Made by a program: the position numbers and the translations under genes. The notes under the pieces were generated by a model that made no database searches, was not told where the DNA came from, and saw only the letters and a list, made by a program, of their open reading frames with translations. This document shows, piece by piece, positions 1 to 32,926 of a stretch of DNA of 64,000 bases (within the stretch, counting starts at the first letter, position 1; each line of letters starts with the position of its first letter). Source of the stretch: Chrysaora quinquecirrha (lineage: Eukaryota; Cnidaria; Scyphozoa; Semaeostomeae; Pelagiidae); assembly GCA_014526335.1 (NCBI GenBank), contig JACTAT010000035.1:5075399-5139398 (forward strand), written 5' to 3'.

Positions 1-5
1 TCTGT

Positions 6-575
6 CGAGGGGCAAATCACTCCCTAAAAAGTGTACGTGATTTTTAATCAGGGGTTATTTTTGTGTGATTAATGTGATTAATTTGTGATTAATGTGATTT
101 TTCGTGATTAATATGATTTTTTTATGATTAATCTTGAAAGTGTATGTGATTTTATTTTGATTATTTTATGATTTATTTGGTTATTTTTTTATTTATTTGA
201 TTATTTTGTGATTATTTGATTAATTTGTGATTATTTTGATTATTCGTGATTAATTTGATTTTTTGTGATTTATTTTGATTATTTGTGATTAATTTGATTT
301 TTTGTGATTAATTTGATTGTTTTATGATAAATTTGATTATTTGTGATTAATTTGATTGTTTTGCGATTAACCTGGAAAGTGTGCGTGATTTTGATTTGAT
401 TATTTTGTGATTAATTTGATTATTTTGTGATTAATTTGATTAATTTGTGATTAATTTGATTATTTTGTGATTAATTTGATTATTTGTGATTAATTTGATT
501 ATTTTGTGATTAATTTGATTAATTTGTGATTAATCTTGAAAGTGTACGTGATTTTAATCAGTGATTTGCCCCTCG
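6..575. mobile_element. TIR element with AT-rich tandem core
   Basis: Perfect 16-bp inverted ends (CGAGGGGCAAATCACT at 6-21 and its complement at 560-575) enclose about 25 degenerate copies of a 20-bp unit like GTGATTAATTTGATTATTTT. There is no ORF. A lone end-like remnant occurs near 5296-5310. Confidence 0.75.
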
Positions 576-725
576 GATTCTGTCTGTTTCTTAAGTTTAT
601 ACTCCGACGTGTAGGAGGAAAAACTTGCTTTATGTTTAATAATGCTTCTGCTTTTTATTGCTATTTTGAAGGAGGAGGAATGGAGTTTAAGTAAAAATTG
701 TGTTTTGAGCAAAAAGCTCTTACTG

Positions 726-788
726 GGCCTTTCAGGTACTTAAAGACCCTTCTCCACTGACAAAGTGTCTTTAATTACCTGAAAGGCC
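726..788. repeat. Short hairpin (22-bp arms)
   Basis: Arms 726-747 and 767-788 are inverted copies with one mismatch (GGCCTTTCAGGTA at the outer end). It is probably a tiny MITE remnant. Confidence 0.6.
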
Positions 789-1500
789 ACCTAAAGCGAT
801 TTCGTGCAGCAATCTCTCTTTTATATGATTAAAGGTACCCATTAGCCATGTTTGAAGAATGAGATCAGCCTAGATCAGCCTGAGATCAGCCTATTAGCTT
901 GCAGCTTGCAAGGAATAGTGTACAAGAATACCCACTATGTTCCCACTTTGTGACCCTGGCTGTTTAATGCCTTGTTCTTGCTTTCCCTGCGATCGTCATT
1001 GATTCCCATTTTGTTACAACTTGTTCTCATTTGTTTACGGTGATTTCCTCTTTTATGTTTGTTCCCAGTTGTTCCTTTGTCTTTTTCAGTGATTCCCGAA
1101 AACCTCCACACCATGTTTTCATTCTTCAAACATAAAAATGGTTTTTACGCGAAAAGTTTTAGGGGAAATGCTTGCATCTGAAACTACTTGTTCGGGAACC
1201 TTGAAAAGACCTTTTACATTGAAAAAGGCTTTCGTGCTTTACGCAAACGACCCTTACACTACAAAGACTTATACGCGAGAAAGAGGTCGTCATGCGAGCA
1301 GGGCTATCTTTATACGTCGAACGGGCTTTCTTAGGTGTTGTATAAACTAATGATTTTCACCTGACATAAAAACTGCTTTTCATTTCCCAATTTACGCGGT
1401 TGTGCTGCTTATTAAAGCGTAATTCTGTGTGCATTTGAAGAAAACACCTGCCCTTATTATTTGTGCTTAATGGAGTTTTCACGTAAGTTTTGGCAAAATG
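789..1500. other. No gene recognised
   Basis: Non-coding by inspection. A 70-codon plus ORF (1138-1350) has no recognisable domain or splice context. Confidence 0.5.
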
Positions 1501-2870
1501 ACGGTTTTTGCAACATCAAGCATGCGTGGTATGGTACATACTGTGGCATGATAATGTGTAATATGGTATTCATTTTGGAAAGGTATTACTTTAAGTCAAA
1601 CTATCCTACCATGTGATCTAGATTAGCTTATGTGTAGCTGTAGTATAGTTTAAGTATAGTTGTAGTAGCTACTCCATATTTTGAATCGAATGAGAAAGGT
1701 TAAATGTTATTTTTTTGTTGTATGGCATTTTTTTGTACAGGATTTTAGTGCAGTAGTTCTTGTGTACTATCTTCAATATTGCACAGGAGTTGTAGGATGG
1801 CTTTAGCGTTGCATAGCACTGTTTTATGTGGTATTGTAGTATAGCAAAAGGTATTGGTACGGTATGTTGTGTAGTATTTATTGTTTGGTTGTGGTATGAT
1901 GTAGAATTAACTGTATTGTATTACTGGTATTGAATGAATGGTATGGTATGGATCGGTATTGATTGGTATGGTGTATGGCTGGGTACGGTTTGGTACGGTA
2001 TGGTATGGTATGGTATGGTATGGTATGGTATGGTATGGTATGGTATGGTATGGTGTGGAGTGTTATTGCTTAGTATGATACGGTATGTTTTTGTATGGTA
2101 TTGCATAGTATTGCATGGTATGATATGGCATTGTATGTTATGGTATGGAATGGCATGAAACGGTATGGTATGGTATGATATGGTATGGTATGGTATGGTA
2201 TGGTATGGTATGATATGGTATGGTATGGTATGGTATGGTATGACATTGTGTGTTTTGGTTTGGTATGGTACCTCTTATGGTCTCTTATGGTACGGTATGT
2301 TTTTGTTTGGTATGGTATGGTATGGTATTGTATTGCATGGTATGATATGGCATTGTATGGTAGGTTTAGTATAGTATGGTATGTATGGTATGGTATTGTA
2401 TGGTATGATATGGAATGGTATGACACGGTATGGTATGGTATGACATTGTAATGTATGTATGGTATGCCATTTTATGGTATGGAACGGTATGGTCCGGTAT
2501 GATGTGAAACTGTAGTGTACAGTATTGTATGAAGGTACGATATCGCGTAGTAAGGCACTGTCGGCTATAGTTTATTTATGGGCTTTGGTATTGTAGGATA
2601 GTATACGTTTTTATGATAAAGTATGGTATTTCATGGTATGGCACGGTATGGTATGGCATGCTCTGGGGTACGGTATTGTATGACGGTATGATGTGGCTTA
2701 GTATGTCATGGAAGGCTATGGTATATTTATGAGTTATGGTATTGTTTGATAGAATACGTATTTTTATGATCAAGAATGCTAGCTATATACAAGGCGATGG
2801 TATGGCAACATATAGTATGGTGGTGGTATGGCTATATGTAGTATGCTAGCTATATACAAGGGATTTCTGT
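1501..2870. repeat. GGTAT pentanucleotide satellite
   Basis: The array is perfect around 1990-2055 and 2160-2245 and increasingly degenerate outward. It produces long Tyr/His/Thr or Trp/Tyr/Gly ORFs on both strands, which are artefacts. Confidence 0.93.
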
Positions 2871-3355
2871 GTTTTTAGCTTAACAAACCGGCAAAATCAG
2901 AAATCGTGTATTGAATTTTCCCAATTAATAATTGAGCAATTCTCATCGTCCTCAAAATTTTCCATTTTCGGCGTTTTGATTTCAACGATTTTTTCATTGC
3001 CAGTGCTAAATATAAACAAACAATTGCTGTACTCTATTTCAGTGCCTTTTCACTGCCTTTTGGCAAATAAATCTTTAATTTCAGTGTAAACAACTGTAAT
3101 GTATAATTTAATAAGCAGGAGTTGATTATCATATATTGATTTATTGATTTAAATTAGTGTTTAAATGAAATGAATTTAGTTGTAGGATTTCAATTCATAT
3201 ATGTTCATTAAAAGATGAAGTTTTGCTCTAATTTAGCTTCTTGTTATTTTGCAGGTGTTTAGCCAAGGTCGCTAGAAGAGTTGATTTACAGTAAAGATTT
3301 CAACGAACGTAAGCTAAAGCTAAACAACCTCTTACTAACTGATGGACTTGCATGC
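2871..3355. other. AT-rich non-coding DNA
   Basis: No repeat, exon or RNA gene was recognised. Confidence 0.5.
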
Positions 3356-5105
3356 CATATATTCATCAACATTTCCATTCAGTATTCTATTCGTTAGCTT
3401 GTTCATTTCCTATTGTATTCGTCAGCATGTCAATTTCATACCGTATTCTTCTTCATGCTCATTTCATACTGCTCTTGACAGCATCATAACTTCATACAGT
3501 ATTCCACGTTCATTTCATATTGTATTCGTCAGCATTCTAATTTCGTACTTTATTCGTCAGCATGTTCATTTCATATTGCACTTGACAGAATCCTAATGTC
3601 ATACTGTATTCCACGTTCATTTCATACCGTATTCACCAGCATATTTATTTCATACTACTTTAATCAGCATTCTAATTTCTTACTATAGAATTTTCATTTC
3701 ATTTCATATTGAAGTCGTTATTTTTTTCATTTCATACTGTATTCCTCATTATGTTCATTTCATACTGTATTCGTCAGCATGTTGATTTCATACTGTATTC
3801 ATCAGCATGTTCATTTCATACTTTATTCGTCAGCATGTTCATTTCATACTGTATTCGTCAGTATCTTCATTTCATACTGTATTCGTCAGCGTGTTGATTT
3901 CATACTGTATTCGTCAGCATGTCCGTTTCATACTGTATTCGTTAGCAACGTCATTTCATACTGTATTCGTTAGCAACTTCATTTCATACTGTATTCGTCA
4001 GCAAGTTCATTTCTTACTTTATTCGTCAGCATGTTCATTTCATACTGTATTCGTCAGTATCTTCATTTCATACTGTATTACTCATTATGTTCATTTCATA
4101 CTGTATTTGTCGGCATGTTCATTTCATATTTCATTTTTATTGTATTCATCAGCATCTTTATTTTAAACTGAATTCGTCAGCATGTTCATTTCATACTGTA
4201 TTCGTCAGCACATTCATTTCATACTGTATTACTCATTATGTTCATTTCATGCCGTATTCATCAGCATGTTCATTTCATATTTCATTTTTATTGTATTCAT
4301 CAGCATCTTTATTTTAGACTGAATTCGTCAGCGCATGTTCGTTTCATACTGTATTCGTCAGCACATTCATTTCATACTGTATTACTCATTATGTTCATTT
4401 CATGCCGTATTCATCAGCATGTTCATTTCATATTTCATTTTTATTGTATTCATCAGCATCTTTATTTTAGACTGAATTCGTCAGCATGTTCATTTCATAC
4501 TGTATTTGTCAGCATGTTCATTTCATACTGTATTTTTCAGCACATTCATTTCATACTGCATTACTCATTATGTTCATTTCGTGCCGTATTCATCAGCATG
4601 TTCATTTCATATTTCATTTTTATTGTATTCATCAGCATCTTTATTTTAGACTAAATTCGTCAGCACGCTCATTTCATACTGTATTCGTCAGCATGTCCTT
4701 TTCATACTGCTTTCAGCTATGTTCATGTTGCACTGTATTTGTTGGAATTTTCATTTCATACTGTATTGATTAACATGTTCATTTTATACTGCATTCTTCA
4801 GCATGTTCATTCCTATTGTAGTCGTCAGCATCTTTATTTCATACTGAATTCGTCATCATGTTCATTTCATACTTCGTCGTCATGTTTAATTCTGTATTCG
4901 TCAAGATTTTGATGTTATAATGTATTGATTGACAATTTTCATTTCATACTGTATTCATAACCATGTTCACTGGAAACTGCATTCTTTGGTATGTCCATAT
5001 TTTACTGTATTCCTCAGCATGTTCATTTCATACTGTATTCGTCAACATCTTCATTTCATACTCTTTTCATCATCATGTTAATTTTTTACTGTATTCGTGA
5101 GTAAC
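3356..5105. repeat. 28-bp minisatellite, about 60 degenerate copies
   Basis: The unit resembles TTCATTTCATACTGTATTCG plus TCAGCATG. A higher-order block of about 165-180 bp containing TTCATATTTCATTTTTATTG repeats at about 4110, 4260, 4420 and 4595. Confidence 0.93.
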
Positions 5106-5490
5106 CATGCTTTTTTATTAAGTTTGGTGGTCTTATGGTCTTATAGTTTCATATTGAGCCTAATTTTCTCCAGGCTTATACTAAGAGAGGCCTCAGTTTG
5201 TTTTTAAACTGTTGCCAAAATTTAGGATAATGTTCTAAGAAGTTGCTGCTCTTAAAAAGGGGGTAATCCTCAATGTGCAATTGATTCTTGTCAGTGATTT
5301 GCCCTCGTTTTGTCCCTTTTGCCCAGACATTCGAAAAACCTATGCGAATCACAGTCGTTCATACCAAATCAAGTGGAAAGCAAAAGGCAATTTGGTTAAT
5401 TAGATAAGCTAATTAAGTGAATTAAGCAGTATTAAGTTGTGGAAATTAACACATTAAATAATATGAACCAAAGCCTAGCAAAACATAAGC
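5106..5490. other. No gene recognised
   Basis: Non-coding. Contains an AGTGATTTGCC-CTCG remnant (near 5296-5310) of the element at 6-575. Confidence 0.5.
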
Positions 5491-5493
5491 CCA

Positions 5494-5735
5494 GCCCTGA
5501 TTACACTACGAAATTTAACTAAGTTTCGCCCCGGGTTAAAGTTAACCCGGGTGAAAATTTTGTAGTGTAAACGCATCTAACCCGGGCTCGACCCGGGTTA
5601 AAGTAACACACAATCAGAGGTGAGTTACTTAACCCGGGTTGAACCTGGGTAATTCGCGTTTACACTACAAAATTTAACTAGGTTAACTTTAACCCGGGTT
5701 GAAACCTACTTAGAATTTCGTAGTGTAAACAGGGC
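5494..5735. mobile_element. MITE with 22-bp TIRs, composite
   Basis: Ends 5494-5515 and 5714-5735 are inverted copies with one mismatch (core TTACACTACGAAATT). Inside are further TACACTACAAAATTT ends and several AACCCGGGTT palindromes, suggesting one copy inserted in or duplicated within another. Confidence 0.75.
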
Positions 5736-6243
5736 TATACAAGCAACGTTACCCGATGTACAATCACTGTACAAAGACTATCTCACTTAATATTAGCTAT
5801 TGTTATTGTTATTACGCATTTCTATTGCTTGCTGATATTGCTAAAACTATTCAAAATATCAAATTTTATCGTAGGTTCATATTGTTCATGTTCACTTAAA
5901 CTCGGCAAAGAAACACTTAACTGGAAAACCCAATCCTTAAAAAGGAAGCTGGAACTTCTAGTTATGATCACGTGCACCTGACAGATAAGTTCTTCATTTC
6001 TGCATACTTTAGACTTTTCACGTCTCAAGAGGACTGGTAATGAGTTTACGTTGATACCATGGCAGCTGAAATCTTCGCATATATAATCAGCCAAACTGGA
6101 TCAGTGATTTAATTATAACATAGAGGAGAGGAAGGATAGACACTGAGAAGTCCTTTATTTCACATCGAATATTCAACGAATCTTTGCTGAATACCGAACT
6201 GCAGTAAACAAGACCCAAAAGGAGATTCAAGAACATTTTGAAT
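5736..6243. promoter_or_regulatory. 5' flank of the receptor guanylate cyclase gene
   Basis: It holds the presumed promoter and 5' UTR of the downstream gene. No TATA box or defined motif can be supported. Minus-strand ORFs here show no domain. Confidence 0.35.
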
Positions 6244-27282
<21,039 letters not shown>

Positions 27283-27503
27283 GTTGGTAGAATTATCATT
27301 ATCAGTTGTTTTCATAAAATGTATAGCATATAACGCAGTGAACGCAATATGGGGTTTAATTCACTTGTAGCCAGTATCGTTCGTAGCAAATAATCTTTAG
27401 CTGCTTCAGTTTGACGTGCGCACAGAGAACACACGGAGTCAGAGGACATTTGAGAGACGATTCTTTATCATGTCATTCAAGCTGACTTTACGCTGACTTT
27501 CCA

Positions 27504-27973
27504 TTGACTGACTGACTGACTGACTGACTGACTGACTGACTGACTGACTGACTGACTGACTGACTGACTGACTGACTGACTGACTGACTGACTGACTGAC
27601 TGACTGACTGACTGACTGACTGACTGACTGACTGACTGACTGACTGACTGACTGACTGACTGACTGACTGACTGACTGACTGACTGACTGACTGACTGAC
27701 TGACTGACTGACTGACTGACTGACTGACTGACTGACTGACTGACTGACTGACTGACTGACTGACTGACTGACTGATTGACTGACTGACTGACTGACTGAC
27801 TGACTGACTGACTGACTGACTGACTGACTGACTGACTGACTGACTGACTGACTGACTGACTGACTGACTGACTGACTGACTGACTGACTGACTGACTGAC
27901 TGACTGACTGACTGATTGACTGACTCACTGACTCACTGACTCACTGACTCACTGACTCACTGACTCACTGACT
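27504..27973. repeat. TGAC tetranucleotide microsatellite, about 470 bp
   Basis: It is nearly perfect, ending in a GACTCACT variant. Same unit as 24519-24722 in the same gene. The 146-codon Ser-Gln-Ser-Val ORF is an artefact. Confidence 0.96.
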
Positions 27974-28189
27974 AGTTATTTACAAGAGTTTCTTGTTTTA
28001 GTATTAACAAATCAGATGATTTATTGCGCAAATAGAAGCTATGCATACAACCCATTCTGACAGAAAGTTCTTATGTCAGTTATTATGACGTACAAAGCCT
28101 TACGTAAATAGATAGAAGTCAAGGAAAGATCATAACATGCTGGAAGACATAGGTTACATTTACATAAAGTAGCTGTTCCTACTACATGC

Positions 28190-28672
28190 CCCGGGAGGAG
28201 GAGCTTGGGTGGTAATACTTCACCCGACGCGATGTGCTAATGAACAAACACGGTGTCTTTCTGCGGTAAAATATGCGGTTATTGAACGATTGCGAGGTCA
28301 ATGCTGGAAAATATTCGGACCGAAGCATGACGTACGGACCGAACGTAGTGAGGTCCGTACAAGAAGCTGAGGTCCGAATATTTTCCTGCATTGACCGAGC
28401 AATCGTTCAATAAAGGCTTTATTATATGGTCTTAAAAACAATATTGAATATTTTCGAACTTTGTTGGAGAATGTTTACTCAAAAAACATCATTTTTCAGT
28501 ATTTCATTTTCCCATCTCAATCTCTCTCACTTCATCAATAAGAAATTACGTGGCTATATCACGTGGTTATATCAACGCCGGTCAATACGGCTTGTACGGA
28601 CCGGTGAAGAACCAATCAGATTGCGCCGTTGCCGGTCCGAAAAGCCGTATTTTCGAACACCATATAATAATT
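28190..28672. mobile_element. Hairpin-containing element ending ACCATATAAT
   Basis: Inverted arms at 28270-28325 and 28370-28422 (TTGAACGATTGC...GTCAATG...GAAAATATTCGGACC). A second block of GGTCAATACGGCTTGTACGG and CCGGTCCGAAAAGCCGTATT lies at 28577-28655. Confidence 0.6.
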
Positions 28673-28861
28673 TATTTATTTACTGATATGTCTAAATTTT
28701 AACGATATTAGAGTGACCTAGTCGTAGTTATTAGAACTTAGAAATATCCTGTGTTAGATTTAATAAGAAAATATTATCTAGCTGGGATCTAGCAAAAATT
28801 ATCTATGAAATAAAGAATATATAATCTCTAAGACGTTTCTTAATTTTTTTTTGAACTCTTG

Positions 28862-28995
28862 TCCTTGGTCTACCACTAGGCTATGCTATAGCGTTTGGGT
28901 AGAAACCATTTACAGTGCATTCGCGCAAGACGAAAATTTGCCGCCAGCACCAGGCCACAGTATACCAGGATAGCCTGCCTGGGATTTGACCCGGG
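28862..28995 (-). repeat. SINE-like element
   Basis: On the minus strand a B-box-like GGTCAAATCCC is at the 28990 side and a CTAGTGGTAGACC motif at the 28870 side; box order for a tRNA-like head is atypical, so this is a fragment. Confidence 0.4.
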
Positions 28996-29015
28996 GGGGG
29001 GGGGTACTTCCATTT

Positions 29016-29836
29016 TTGTGTTCGAAGAACTTCGAACACATTGGTGTGGGGTGGATGTCACTCACACACTCACACACTCACTCACACACTCACACACTCA
29101 CACACTCACCAACTAACCAACGCTTGAACAATGGAAAACGTGTAACAATAGGGCCATTGTCAAGAATGCCATTAGGGCCATTGTCTCGGCCATTTATGCG
29201 CAATTTGCGGTTAGTTGTTCACAATTCGGCCTGCAAGCACTTTTGTCAATCTGGGGTCATGTGACAACTGACTCATCCTTGTTTACTAAATGGAACTGGA
29301 AAATTGCCACCTTGCTTTGGTAAATGACATTTCAGGCATTCTCAACATTTAACAAAGAGTTTTGCCAAAGAGCGGCAATTTCAAAACAGTTTTCAAAACA
29401 AATCATCATTAATATTATCCTCACGATGAAAATCGTCATAATAATAATAATAATGATAATCATCATCATCATCATCATCATGATTACTATCACCACCATT
29501 GACGGTGTGCAACATCTAAAGGAACGCTACCACCACCACAACCAGCCCTACAACCATCACCTCGACCACCCCTATCACCACCACCGGAACCACCCCTACA
29601 ACCATCACCTCGACCACCCTTATCACCACCACCACAACTATACCCCTACAACCATCACCACGATCACCCCTATCACAACCACCACAACCACCTCTTCAGC
29701 ACCACAACCACCTCTATCACCACCACCATACCCACCATACAACCACAATCACCCCTACCAACCAGCATCATGATCATCGTGTTCATCAACATCATCATCA
29801 TAACCACCACCATTATCATCATAATCATTATCGTCA
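29016..29836. repeat. Tandem duplication, copy A
   Basis: It runs from TTGTGTTCGAAGAACTTCGA to CATTATCGTCA. It is almost identical to 29932-30704 apart from extra CTCACACA units (about 45 bp) and single-base run differences. It includes an ATC microsatellite and an ACCACC-rich stretch. Confidence 0.9.
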
Positions 29837-29931
29837 TCGTTGTGCATACCGATGAACATCTTTCATCATTTGACCGAAATAGCTATATTCAACCAGAGTC
29901 GTTCTTCGAACATGCCCATAGGGCCCCTATG

Positions 29932-30704
29932 TTGTGTTCGAAGAACTTCGAACACATTGGTGTGGGGTGGATGTCACTCACCAACTAACCAACGCTTGAA
30001 CAATGGAAAACGTGTAACAATAGGGCCATTGTCAAGAATGCCATTAGGGCCATTGTCTCGGCCATTTATGCGCAATTTGCGGTTAGTTGTTCACAATTCG
30101 GCCTGCAAGCACTTTTGTCAATCTGGGGTCATGTGACAACTGACTCATCCTTGTTTACTAAATGGAACTGGAAAATTGCCACCTTGCTTTGGTAAATGAC
30201 ATTTCAGGCATTCTCAACATTTAACAAAGAGTTTTGCCAAAGAGCGGCAATTTCAAAACAGTTTTCAAAACAAATCATCATTAATATTATCCTCACGATG
30301 AAAATCGTCATAATAATAATAATAATGATAATCATCATCATCATCATCATCATGATTACTATCACCACCATTGACGGTGTGCAACATCTAAAGGAACGCT
30401 ACCACCACCACAACCAGCCCTACAACCATCACCTCGACCACCCTATCACCACCACCGGAACCACCCTACAACCATCACCTCGACCACCCTTATCACCACC
30501 ACCACAACTACCCCTACAACCATCACCACGATCACCCCTATCACAACCACCACAACCACCCCTTCATCACCACAACCACCTCTATCACCACCACCATACC
30601 CACCATACAACCACAATCACCCCTACCAACCAGCATCATGATCATCGTGTTCATCAACATCATCATCATAACCACCACCATTATCATCATAATCATTATC
30701 GTCA
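29932..30704. repeat. Tandem duplication, copy B
   Basis: It repeats copy A at an offset of 868-916 bp. Differences are mainly indels in C-runs and the CTCACACA array. Plus-strand ORFs in both copies are low-complexity and not credible genes. Confidence 0.9.
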
Positions 30705-31128
30705 GGGTACTTCCATTGTTCAGTATACTAGACGTGCCGCCCAAATGGGTAACTTTTTCAGCGACAATTTCCCTACATATGGGTTGGTTTTTTGTAAAGG
30801 ATCTCTACACATGGGTAGTAAAAACTTTTAGACATGCATTGCTTTTAAAAGCCTGATAAATCTTTGTATTTAGAGTCAATTTTATGGTGCAAATCGGGTA
30901 AATGCGTTTCTTTCTCAGCGCAAATGCCTTTTCGCCGCATTTAGAGCTTCCTTAGGTGTTTAAATTGGGTTGAAATATTTGAGATATTGGTACAAATGGG
31001 TGTAAAATTTCGTTGTTTTTTCTATAAATGGGTACCACGACTAACAGAATTTATTGGTAGACATGGGTGGGTTTGGAAAAACTGGGCGGCACGTCTAGTC
31101 TTTTCAACAATGAAGTACCCCCTGGGGG
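30705..31128. mobile_element. GGGTACTTCCATTGTT-ended MITE
   Basis: The inverted ends GGGTACTTCCATTGTT and AACAATGAAGTACCCCC enclose CTAGACGTGCCGCCCAAATG and its inverted end copy. It abuts copy B exactly. A second full copy is at 41388-41792. Confidence 0.85.
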
Positions 31129-31261
31129 GGATTTTAATGGAACTAATCAAATAGGTGCTTCGAAAAATAATGGTTAGGAAACTTGAATAGATGAATAAGG
31201 CGGAGGACGTTGGACATTTCTGCAAAAAGTCAAAATTCATAAGTTAATAAGCGGACTCATC

Positions 31262-31590
31262 AAAATATCATGTTTCAAACAATCAAACATTGCTTGTCAA
31301 GCATTTTTGAACAATTTGAACCGTTTGGCGACAACATAAAAGTTTGCTTGATAAATAGAATTTGATCAGCAATGTTTTTGAAAAACTTACAAAACATTTT
31401 ATGCCGTTTAGGCCCTTGCTAAATGATCAACCATTGTAAGCTTTAAGAACATTTTATGCTTAAAGCAAACAAAAATGTTTGACGAGTAATGTTTGCGAAG
31501 GTCTCTGAACGGCAAAACATTTTTCTTGACAAGCAAACCTTAAATATTTGACAAACAATGTTAGATTGTTTGGCGGCGAAGGGCTTAGGC
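31262..31590. mobile_element. TTTGATCGTTTGGCC-family MITE, copy
   Basis: AAACAATCAAACATTGCTTG start and GTTAGATTGTTTGGCGGCGA end, with AAATGTTTGACGAGTAATG internally. Confidence 0.65.
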
Positions 31591-31904
31591 CGGGCTTCTG
31601 GAAAACTCTCAAAAATAACAGAAGATGAAATACTAAAATTTATCAGAACAACAAATATATTAAAATTAGCAATCACACAAATAATTTAGTTTGCAATAAG
31701 ATATTTCAATAATAAAAGAGCACGTTAGAATGTTTATCAATATATACAAAATATATATATAAATTATATTAATTATATCATGAATGGTATTAATACTAAT
31801 ATAATAAATATTATCAAAACATATATCGATTTATGTATTAACATAAATTAGGCACCCATAGTAGTGCTAGGTTATGTTGTTCTATAAATATTTTATCGAA
31901 CTGT
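31591..31904. other. AT-rich non-coding DNA
   Basis: No exon or repeat family was recognised beyond simple AT-rich sequence. Confidence 0.5.
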
Positions 31905-32346
31905 CTTCTCAAACAGTCAAACATTGTTGCTCCAATATTTGCTGTACAGCAAATGTTTGACCGTTTGGTAACGTCCAAAAACATTGCTGTCCAACATTTT
32001 GGAACAACGATTATTACTAATGTGCAAGCACGAACCCCTTGTTGCTAAGAAATGTTGCTAAGTGCCATGATGTTGCAAGCTGCTGCAGTTTATCAGTAAA
32101 AAAAGAAATGTTTGACAAGCAATGTTTGGAAAGGCGGCCAAAAGATCAAGCATTGCTTGACAAGCAAAAGTGACAAAATTCGTGGCGTGATGTTTTTTGA
32201 AAAGTTCAAAAACATTTTTTGCTTGACGCAGATAGAAATGTTGGACGAGCAATGTTTTTGACGTGGCCGAACGTTCAAACATTTTGCTCGACAAGCAAAT
32301 TTCGAATGTTTGGCCCAACAATGTTTGATCTTTAGGCCAGGGCCTA
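31905..32346. mobile_element. TTTGATCGTTTGGCC-family MITE, long copy
   Basis: AAACAGTCAAACATTGTTGC start, AATGTTTGATCTTTAGGCCA plus GGGCCT end, internally palindromic around GCACGAACCCCTTGTTGCTA. Confidence 0.75.
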
Positions 32347-32926
32347 ACAAGACTGCAACTGAATCCTATAAACCGTTAATGTTCAATCCACTCCTACTTT
32401 TACGAGGGAGTTGATGCGATCACTATTCGATGATCGCTCTACAATCAAGATTACAGTGATCAAACGATTTATCTTAAGATCATGAGATTTCCTAATCGCA
32501 TGATCATCAAAAGATCATAAATGCCAGCAAAAATCGCTGTAGATCATGGTCGAAAGATCGTGGAGTGATGATCGAAGATTCTTCAAAGTAGAAATGGATT
32601 CAACTTTCAAACTTTCACAACTTTCACGATATTCCCGATTCAATTTCGATCTGCTCAAAACATGGCGGCTCCTAATGAAGATAACCATCCAGAGCAATCG
32701 TGTCATTCAGTCGCGCAATAATCCAAAGATCGTAACAATTTTTTGAAAAGCATGCATTCTGAATAAAAACTTAACGATCATACGACAACCACCCGATTGT
32801 CTGCTACGACCCTATGAAAACCCAAAGAAAATCAGGTTACATCTCTATAGATATTACACTGATAAGTCCGTTATCCTTTATGACGAGACGACGCCCATTA
32901 GCATCAAACCCAATTGCTCATCCTTC
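32347..32926. other. 3' flank of the zinc-finger gene
   Basis: Non-coding, with several ATGATC/GATCAT motifs (about 32410-32580) that look like a degraded palindromic repeat. The zinc-finger 3' UTR would lie here. Confidence 0.45.

Noticed and set aside
1921..2451. Tyr/His/Thr/Ile and Trp/Tyr/Gly ORFs on both strands
   Set aside because: They result from the GGTAT satellite, whose 5-bp unit lacks stops in most frames.
3342..4773. Overlapping Phe/His/Ser/Cys-rich ORFs that look like a repetitive membrane protein
   Set aside because: They come from the 28-bp minisatellite; three frames are open at once, and there is no start context or splice signal.
3356..5105. Regular 28-bp repeat resembling a CRISPR array
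   Set aside because: There are no unique spacers, units diverge by point change, and the genome is animal.
5822..6094. 90-codon minus-strand ORF upstream of the guanylate cyclase gene
   Set aside because: No recognisable domain or exon borders; could be real but unsupported.
27488..27928. 146-codon Ser-Gln-Ser-Val ORF
   Set aside because: It is a TGAC microsatellite read on the minus strand.
29324..30831. His/Asn/Thr-rich ORFs of 149 and 211 codons
   Set aside because: They lie in duplicated low-complexity CACCAC/ATC sequence, and differ between the two copies by frame-shifting indels.
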